From Perkinsus olseni (taxonomy: Eukaryota; Perkinsozoa; Perkinsida), in the NCBI GenBank assembly GCA_013115125.1, contig JABANN010000471.1:1-27142 (forward strand): 27,142 nucleotides of DNA. The letters are read 5' to 3'. The notes under the pieces are model-generated. The model had not been told where the DNA came from. It ran no database searches and was given only the letters and a program-made list of their open reading frames with translations. Made by a program: the position numbers and the translations under genes. Positions 19,898 through 27,142 of the stretch are shown piece after piece. Numbering within the stretch: position 1 is the stretch's first letter; each line of letters starts with the position of its first letter.

Positions 19898-22517
19898 ATG
19901 TGCAGCTTCCTCGTCGTAGCTGCGAGCTTGTCACTCATATATAATCTCTCCCAAGTAACACGGCGTCAGCGGAACCGCGGGCCCGACCATCACTCCGAAG
20001 TTCGCGTTGGTGACTACATTTTCATCCACGACTTGCTCCACATGACGGGCCCGCTCACACCGCAACCGTTCCTATCGGACGATCGCTCAATCGCCGTTGT
20101 GTTCAATGGTGAAATCTACAACTACAAGGAGCTCTGTCCAACTTGTCTGAGTGATGGCGAGTGCCTGGTGGGACTGTATACAACCTATGGCGCCCCGATG
20201 TTTGCCCGGCTGCTTGACGGGGAGTTCGCGATTGTTATTCATGACTTTGCGCGGCAGGTAGCCGTTCTAGCCTCTGATCCATTCGGCACGAAACCTTTAA
20301 GTTACGCCTGCGACTCTCGCGGGGTCCACGCGGCCACTTACGAATCTTCCCTCATAGGCTTGGGCTTGGAGGCTCGTCACGTGCCGCCGAATACTGTGTT
20401 GGAGATTTCCCTCGATGGTGGGTGCCGCGAGACACCACTAGGGCCGACCTTCGAGTTCGACTTGCGCCAATTCAAGACGGACACTTCAGACTGGCAGCGA
20501 GCTTTCACGGCTGCGGTGGAGAAGCGTGTGAGGTATGCCCGACCTGGGGCGGTCTTCTTAGGGCTGTCGAGCGGATACGATAGCGGTGCCATTCAGTCCG
20601 CGTTGGTGGGCATGAGCAGACCCCACTCGGCTTACTCGATCTACTCTCAGGAGGACCTGGGCATCCTCGAGGCTCGGGCTGAGTACAGCCGGAATGTCTC
20701 TGATTCAACCTTGTTCATCCTCACTGAGGGGGGCCTGGCTCTGAGCCACACCATTCTGCAAGAGCGTGGTGAGCCTTTCCATTACTCCCAACGTGGCCGC
20801 CTTGGTATGATGTTCGACGACCCAGCAGCGTCCGGCATGGCCTTCATTTGCGGAGTAGCCCGAGAAGAAGGCCGGACGCTGTACCTCAGTGGCACTGGGG
20901 CGGATGAGACCATCAGTGACTACGGTTTCAACGGCACTCGAATTTTCCCGCATAGTGATTTTGGCGGCCTGTTCCCGACGGACTTGGAAGGACTCTTCCC
21001 GTGGCAATCATTTTTCTTGGGAACTCAGCGGGATTACTTGATGAAGGAGGAAATGGTGGCAGGTGCCTTCGGTATAGAAGCGCGGTATCCCTTCCTGGAC
21101 CGGAGGGTCGTCCAGGAGTACTTGTGGTTAACGGCCGATGTGAAAAATAGTGAATATAAGAAGCCCGTGGCCGACTTCCTCGAGGGGAGTCTCTATCCTG
21201 TCCTTGAAGGGAAGCGAGGTTTTGATGCACACGTTAATATCCTCCCCGGGGTCGATCTCTCCCAACGCGTCGTGCTGGGTACGACGCAGGGCGGTGGCAT
21301 GCCACCTACGGCCAGGCAGGACGATCTCTGGAGGCTAGAGGCAGAGCTTGACCGAGCTAGGCTCTTTGCGGAGAGCTTGCAATCGTCTTTCCTTCATATG
21401 CAGACGTGGTGGTATGTGAGGTTACAGCAGACCCTGCGGAGACCGTGGCCGGCCACTCACTTGCCAAACGAGGGCATCGTCAAGGCAATCACGTGCGTGA
21501 CGGATCAGAACGATACTGTAGCTGACCTCCCCGTGTTCAAGATACTGCAAGCGACTTCTCCCGTTACCGTTGTTAATACGTGTGCCGACCTTAGGAGTTC
21601 CGATTGGAGTGGTATGAATGTGAGAGTAAAGTCCTACGCGGACTACCTCTCTAGGGAACCTCCGGATGATGCACTGTATATAGTTGTTGATGGCATGGAC
21701 GTATTCTTCAACGACTTGAGTAGACTTTCAGACACCAGGGGATTGGCGGTCGACCAATTCATAAAGGAAGTCTTCGAAACGTTCGGCAAGCCGATAGTGC
21801 TGTCCACCGAGCGCCTGTGCGGATGGGGCGGCGCCAACGAGTGCAGCGACGAAGAGATCGCCAGGTTCCCCGAGGCCTCGACCGACAGTCGTTTCCTTAA
21901 CGCGGGTGCTTACATGGGTGGCAGAGACGCCCTCCTCAGCATGCTGTTATGGGTGATAGAATTCGCTGGTACCGCCGACTTCAAATCGGACCAAAGGCTG
22001 TTCTTCGAGTTCTACTGGTCGCATCCTCATCTCGTTGCCTTGGACCATCAACAACTTCTCTTTGGCAACTTCATAGAGACTGTGGGCGTGCCGTGTCCCG
22101 ATGGTTGGAAGCCTCCGTGTGCTCACCAGCCATGCTGCACAATTAGTGATGACTTCGGGCTCTTCAACGAGACACTAGGCCTCTATGAAATTCGGGGCTG
22201 CGAGGTGGCGCGCAGAGCTGATAGCGGCGATCACCGACTCCCCATTGCTTGGCACGGAAATGGCGTTGGAAAGTGGATGTTCCTGCTGGTACGTCGCCAC
22301 AGTTGCATCGCTCCGCCTGCCTCGCTTTACGGATGAGGGGCGAAGCGGTTGTTTTCAGATCGTCGATGAGCTTGCTCGACAGTGCCCTCCGGTTGCGGAA
22401 GCCATCCTCAGTTCTACGAGTGCCGACAATATACTAAGCGGCTTTGCGGCCATAGCGCATCACCAGGAACGCAGCGAATCCTATAGAGCCGCTACGGCGT
22501 CCAGGGTTGGAGGGTAA
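19898..22517 (+). CDS. Class II amidotransferase/asparagine synthetase-like enzyme fused to PLOD-type glycosyltransferase
   Basis: 849 residues in two exons, 19898-22288 and 22359-22517. The ATG at 19898 is chosen because it places Cys at residue 2 (MCSF), the N-terminal nucleophile of Ntn glutamine amidotransferases. RGPD (27-30), NGEIYN (70-75), DGEFA and SDPFGTKPLSY complete that domain. The synthetase domain has the ATP-pyrophosphatase loop LSSGYDS (about 223-229), YLSGTGADE (329-337) and FGIEARYPFLDRRVV. From about residue 525 a lysyl-hydroxylase-type glycosyltransferase domain follows: VVDGMDVFF (597-604, place of the DxD metal site), VLSTERLCGW, FLNAGAYMGG, SDQRLFF, LDHQQLLFGNF and AWHGNG, all with counterparts in LH3/PLOD. 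Predicted glutamine- and ATP-dependent amide synthesis plus sugar transfer; the substrate is unknown. No signal peptide is evident. One intron only, unlike its neighbours. Confidence 0.88.
19984..20013 (+). repeat. 30-bp direct repeat, copy 2 (coding)
   Basis: The coding copy of the repeat at 17165-17194. It covers the codons just after the RGP of the amidotransferase RGPD motif. Confidence 0.9.
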
Positions 22518-22766
22518 CTGTAATAGCGCATAAGATGGCATGTCTTGTAACTCCGTGTAGCTTGTGTATTCTGTCTCTAACGACCGCTATGGACTTGACT
22601 TGCCAATTCAGTCAAATGAAAACTCTGAGTGACCACTTTTGATTCGGGCCCTGAACGCGGCCAGACCTTGTGAACTCCCTACCGGGGTCTCCTAGTTGTA
22701 GTGTTGTTGTACTACCTCTTTGGAGTCTTCGGAACTCGCAGAAGTTGCAGGATTGCCATCTTGAAG
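22518..22766. other. Short intergenic spacer
   Basis: 249 bp between two genes on the same strand. No further coding sequence is seen, and no definite promoter motif. Confidence 0.5.
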
Positions 22767-25618
22767 ATGAGCGACACTCAAGCAATGGACCACACAGTTG
22801 AATCAGCAGTATCTGATCAGTTTCCAACTGCAACCACTGAGGGTAGGGGTGCGATCCCCTCATCAGGTAGCTTGGATATATTCCGCCCCGAAATCTCCTT
22901 CGTGGACGCTGCGTCATGCGTCTCCACTCTGCAGTGTGGGCCATGGGAGTCTCAGCCCTGCCAGATACAATGGAGCCTGGTCACGGTGAGGTGATGGCCA
23001 CAGAGGGGATGCTGTTGGTGATCGACGTCGAGCCATCGATGATGACAGCTAATCCGAAGGAAATGTGATGGTCGGACGTCTAGCCGAGATCATGCAGGCC
23101 GAATACCTTAAGATACGCTGACCTGTGCCGCAAGAACGACCTCCGTCCGTTGGAGTGTATCGAAGATTCTCTTGGGGATCCTCAAAGGAGCTTCACTGCC
23201 GAGGGAGTTTCATGTTGCATTAGAGGTCAGGTCAGAATGAGGGGAAGCAGTTTCTTGCAAGCCTCTTCGATACCGTGCTTGCCGAATAGAATGCCCCATT
23301 CATCGCGTTGTCCGGTAGCATGCAGTAAATTACCGCCGCTCCCATCAGACCCTGTCTCCTGTGAAGAGTCGCTTTTTGGTGGCACTCGGGTGTCTCTATT
23401 ATCAGTCTCCAATTTCCTACGTAGGTGACGGACGTCCGCAGTGCACCAGAGTCACCGCGGTTCACTGTCGTCTACTGTGCCGAGCCTTGGAGATCGCAGG
23501 CGTCAGGATAGATACGATCGACTTGTCCTATAACCCAATACAGGATGAGGGGTGCACGGCCATCGCATCGCTAGTACAAGGTGCGCTGTTACAACACAGT
23601 CCCCTTCCAGTCCGAGATGCTCCAATTCTCATCCGTAGGTGGAGCCAATAAAATCAAGCTGCGTGGTTGTATGCTGTCCGGCACGGGGGTCTCAAGGTTG
23701 CTCAGTGCCTTACGGTAGGCCTTCTTGCCCACAGAAGCTCGCTTTGAAGTGGCCAGTCTCTGTCGCCATTGATTCTGTCCGTTTGATTCCTCCATTCCTG
23801 TAATTGTGCTACATCTCTCAGAATCTTCAGGTCATCCTCGTGCGATACGGAAGAGCTCGATTTCAGTGACAATCCGATAGGAACAGCGGCCGGTGTGGAA
23901 ATAGCGGAGTACGCCTAACGCAATGATCTGCCTCTGGTCCATTCGACCAGCGATTCGCTCGCCAAACTCATCCTCAGTTGGTTGCGTCGTACTGCTGAGG
24001 AGGGGGCTGTTCTGAAAAGTAACGAAGGAGATGGAGGCGGCAACACAGGTATCGATCGTAGCACAACAGCCCATTGAAAAGAAATACGGCCACACCGCAA
24101 TCTTCCGCGGAATCACCTTTGCTCGGTACTCCGTCCTCTGGAGTGCTTCGATCACTGTGTCAACTGGAATGGTGCCAGTACTGCCAGACGGCCCGCCCTC
24201 ATCTCGTGCTCGCCAAAAACTTGGTTGTTGACGCTCTCGGATCTCACCTCGAGCGTTCGAGACCTTTCTCGGAGGCACTATCGAGGAGCGTGTTTGTGCC
24301 AGGACTGAAGTCACTGTTGGTGGATTCTTGCGACCTCGGCTACGACGCTGTGCATGCCATCATCAACGTGCTCGACCCAAATAATGCCGAGCGTCGAGCG
24401 GCGGTTGTCGAGGGGTTGGATATCTCCAATCCTCGTCTACAGAATCATCAGAACTCTCAGCTACTGTTCGAGCACATGGGCCGTATGTTGTCCAGTAACA
24501 CACGACTCCGGAAGCTGTACGTGACATCCGTGTGAAGTGACGCCGATCGAGATTCCGCTGGGGGGCATTGACGTAAACCTATTGTTGTCATTGCATTTGC
24601 CGTTGTGAGCTCGGTTTTATAACATGTATACTCCTGCTACCGCTGTCGCACGAAGACTCAAATATCTCGATGGCGGTTTCCTTTTGTCTCAACAGTTGGT
24701 TCGAGCAGGCACCTCGGCAAGATGCGAATGAAAGACGACACACTGAAGATTCTTATCGACGCTCTTGCGAGCAACCTCGATAACGAGATTGCTGTGCTCG
24801 ACCTAAGGTGAGCGATGCCACTTGTCCTTCCAGGAGTGGGCTCTCTTGTATTCGAAAGGTGCAACCTTATCGGGTGGAAGGGGTTGCAGGTATTGGCAGC
24901 GTACATTCAATCGGATTCGTGCAAGCTGACACACCTCAATCTGGAAGCCAACAGGATCGGTAAGACTGCAGGAATATTGGAGGTCCCTCCCCGTCTTCTA
25001 AGGGGGTAAAGCCGCATCCGTGATATAGAGTCCACAACGAGGGTGCAACTCACCCACTTGCGTGAAACGCCAACGTTGAAGGCATAGCGCACAACACAAG
25101 GCAACGCTTACGATCTCAAACACGGCATGAGGTATACAAACGCGCAGTGGTAACGCCCCAGACGCGACGTCCATCATCTCAAAACCTCTTCGGGGAGCTG
25201 CCGCTTCCGCGACCACGCGTCCGAATGACGACCTGATGACGAGGCTCCATCTCACCTGACGCGCATGGTGAGAAACGCGTTCAACCAACGCTGTGGGGCG
25301 CGCTACGCGTGGGAAGGCGTTGTGTCCGGATCATTGAACGCGTTATAACGTTGTTGACCCGATTAACTAGATGGACCTTTCTCAGGTGATATGTTGGAGA
25401 CAGCCGCGGTCGTCCAGTTTTGTCACGCAGTCGCACAACCGGGGGGCGGGATTGTAGCCCTGAATGTCAACCGCAATTCACTATGCGGGAATGCCCTACT
25501 TGCCCTCGTGAAGTGCGTGCGAGAGTGCGCCCCTCGCCTAGGGACAGTCATGTGGTACTTCAATGATTGGGATGAGGAGGCCAAAGAATCTGTGAGGCCT
25601 TCCACCTCTTCGTTTTGA
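22767..25618 (+). CDS. Leucine-rich-repeat (ribonuclease-inhibitor type) protein
   Basis: Multi-exon gene whose repeats follow the RI-type LRR pattern LxxLxLxxNxIxxxGxxAL. Examples are IDTIDLSYNPIQDEGCTAI, EELDFSDNPIGTAAG, a NKIKLRGCMLSGTG repeat, LKSLLVDSCDLGYDAVHAI, AVLDLRCNLIGWKGL, LTHLNLEANRIG and IVALNVNRNSLCGNALLAL. Such proteins form protein-binding solenoids. No other domain is seen and the partner is unknown. Exons: 22767-22985, one or two around 23040-23210, 23425 to about 23571, 23611-23714, 23831-23908, 23951-24048, 24144-24529, about 24706-24807, 24859-24959, 25386-25618. Phases agree from 23611 onward. The 5' part between 22986 and 23424 is unresolved, so the N-terminus and start are less sure. 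No signal peptide is visible. Confidence 0.72.
25274..25344. repeat. Inverted repeat inside the largest LRR-gene intron
   Basis: aacgcgttca (25274-25283) is repeated inverted as tgaacgcgtt (25335-25344), with a nested caacgc/gcgttg pair inside. It lies in the 426-nt intron 24960-25385, about eight times the usual intron length here. It may be a remnant of a small inserted palindromic element. No target-site duplication was established. Confidence 0.6.
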
Positions 25619-25623
25619 TCCAC

Positions 25624-25824
25624 GTAAATTGTTGTGGATCCGTCATGGAAGACAATGCCTGCGTGCCAATCTTGCCTTGCTCCTTCATTCAGCTCAAGGC
25701 CATTCCACATCTGGAGTATCTCTCCACTGATATCTTCATACAGGAGGTATGTGACGAGAACCAGACTGCCTCGCATGCCGTTTATAATGGTAACATAGCA
25801 TGGAACTATGGTGTCTAGCATCAA
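25624..25824 (-). CDS. Fragment resembling the N-terminal half of a PPPDE/DeSI-type peptidase
   Basis: The minus-strand frame reads VLVTYLLYEDISGEILQMW, then GARQDWHAGIVFHDGSTTIYV. This resembles the start of DeSI-type isopeptidases (an xYDLSxG strand, then the catalytic-His segment IWHTGIVVxxxEYFF). The expected catalytic Cys region (NNCNxF) would lie at lower coordinates on this strand, where the LRR gene sits, and I do not find it. It may be a truncated gene copy or a chance resemblance. The frame remains open past 25618 into the antisense of the last LRR exon. No start codon context or splice acceptor is certain. Confidence 0.35.
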
Positions 25825-25860
25825 TGCCTCGGAGATACATCACTTCGAGCGTTCTCGAGT

Positions 25861-26265
25861 TTAAGAAAGAGTTTCGAGCCCAGAGTGGGCCCGAACTGGG
25901 TAAATGTCTTCAGAATTTTCCCGGGAAGAGCATTTGTATGGAAGCTTCCTTTTCCCATAGCGTGGCGGCATCAGGATGTGGCAGTGATGGGGCCTGGCCA
26001 CTGTACCAACCCGTGCAGTAGCAACCCGGGGTAGACGAGTGGGGACTGGCAACAGATCGAGGGCGAGGTAGCCATCACGGTCCTGGGTGACCACTGAGCT
26101 AGAGGCAGCAAAAAACAATGGTCTCACCTTCATGCCAGAAGAGGTGAAAAACAGGAAGACGGCATCTGCTCGGGTTTCGAACTTCGGAATCAAGCATGCC
26201 ATCGCCACCTGAATGCCATAAGCTGACACTTGGAGGCCCTCGGACTCCGAGGCTCGGAGGGCCAC
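25861..26265 (-). CDS. Hypothetical coding fragment, minus strand
   Basis: Open frame of 134 codons. Its first half looks protein-like (MACLIPKFETRADAVFLFF, then TSSGMK, and later VTQDRDGYLALDLLPVP). A donor-like gtgaga follows GMK and an acceptor-like ctctag lies 29 nt on, but removing that piece breaks the frame. It may be upstream exons of the PPPDE-like fragment next to it (25624-25824). No family recognised. Confidence 0.25.
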   Translation of the reverse strand: MALRASESEGLQVSAYGIQVAMACLIPKFETRADAVFLFFTSSGMKVRPLFFAASSSVVTQDRDGYLALDLLPVPTRLPRVATARVGTVARPHHCHILMPPRYGKRKLPYKCSSRENSEDIYPVRAHSGLETLS

Positions 26266-26725
26266 CCTCTAACTTCTCCCCACTGGAGAAACATATTCAT
26301 TCATTCTCGTACTATCCTCCCGTATCGGAGCATCCCACAATCGTAGAGTACTCTCGCTAGTTGTTTCCCTGATGCTGTTCTAGCTCGTTTTACCAGCCTG
26401 AGGGCCCATTTGCCGCACCAAAACGCTCCCACCCAAATTCGAACTCGAGGCGATTGCGTGCTAACAACACACTCTCGAGGAGTGCCTCCCCGCGCTGAAG
26501 CATTCTAGTGGTACCGATGCCGTGGCGACGCGCGAACCACCTTTTGGCCGGCCACCTCCTCTAGTCATGGGCCTACAGTTTTACGCGACAACGGCATGAG
26601 CGAGTACGCGATTTTAAGACCTGGCCTTCGTACCCGCTGGTAGAATCCCCTCAGAGCCTTCCACCGCTGCGTATCTCAGTTACGTGAGGGTGATGAGTAA
26701 CGATAACCCTAGTATGTCCATCTAG
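26266..26725. other. Unrecognised stretch
   Basis: No coding exon, RNA gene or mobile element is recognisable. It contains two ctcgagg copies near 26443 and 26474, and a weak tRNA box-B-like match on the reverse strand near 26435-26445. Confidence 0.4.
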
Positions 26726-27126
26726 ATGTGGATCAATCCGTTGGCCGCGAGATGTCGCAGTCTGCGACTCGCAGGGGCTGCTGTTTCATGGCCACGTTGG
26801 TCCACTTCGTGTTTTACAACTTCTTTACTGGAAACTGCTAGTCGCGGACCGCGACTCGCGGTTGTACGATCTTGTCAAGACGACGGCTATACCATCCGGA
26901 CCATTCACAACTTCATAACTCTATGCACAGCTCAATCGGTCTGTGAATCTTCGTTGAGCTCCTTTGAGGGAAGTTTTTTTGCGCGGTAAGTGCCTGACTA
27001 TATCTGGAGAGAAGATTCCGAACGGCGATGACCTCGATGTCTCACTGCCCGTTGTCAACTCTGGAGGCACTGTAGATTGGTGCCAACTCAACCTTGATAG
27101 TATGATAGGAAGTGATGTACTTATCT
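26726..27126 (+). CDS. Possible 3' end of an unknown gene
   Basis: The best-looking part is a last exon at about 27012-27126 reading EKIPNGDDLDVSLPVVNSGG then TVDWCQLNLDSMIGSDVLI before TAA. A donor-like gtaagt at 26987 closes a preceding open frame (26726-26987), but its sequence looks weakly coding and carries two short palindromic pieces (cgcagtctgcg, cgcggaccgcg). No family recognised. The first exon may well be wrong. Confidence 0.25.
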
Positions 27127-27142
27127 AATCCTAGACGGATCA

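Noticed and set aside
22838-22863. Mini-intron with a hairpin-like ggggtgcgatcccc in the LRR gene first exon
   Set aside because: The frame is open through it, and it would be only about 24 nt, so it is read as coding.
24998-25288. Reverse-strand 96-codon gene inside the LRR intron
   Set aside because: No domain or splice context. Its composition follows the repeated GC-rich acgcgt-type sequence of the intron.

Overview
The window looks like nuclear DNA of a protist. Protein-coding genes are cut by many short GT-AG introns, mostly 45-60 nt, and GC is moderate. One large gene has the tail plan of apicomplexan myosin F (motor, IQ motifs, coiled coil, WD40). Together these suggest an alveolate, most likely a Perkinsus-type perkinsozoan. 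The organism call is inference. Functions below come from motif recognition by eye; no database search was run.

Layout. 1-71 is an AAC microsatellite. 72-1590 shows no gene but has small GC-rich hairpins. 1591-11281 (+) is one gene of about 42 exons whose phases all agree, giving 1860 codons including the stop. It encodes a myosin motor, an IQ neck, coiled coil, a Rab-like GTPase-like domain and a WDR13-like WD40 tail. 11619-16686 (+) is an intron-dense gene for a protein of about 990 residues resembling a dynamin-superfamily GTPase, with altered nucleotide-binding motifs. 17500-17822 (+) is the end of a small unknown gene. 18196-18985 (-) encodes a secreted protein of unknown family. 19898-22517 (+) has only one intron and encodes an asparagine-synthetase-like enzyme fused to a PLOD-type glycosyltransferase domain. 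22767-25618 (+) is a leucine-rich-repeat gene. Beyond it lie weak minus-strand coding fragments, one resembling the N-terminal half of a PPPDE/DeSI peptidase, and a possible last exon at 27012-27126 (+).

The genes do not form an operon or an obvious pathway. The two most notable objects are the myosin that carries a GTPase-like domain between its coiled coil and WD40 tail, and the amidotransferase/synthetase-glycosyltransferase fusion. No rRNA, intact tRNA, CRISPR array or intact transposon was recognised. Several tRNA box-B-like pieces occur in or near the myosin gene.
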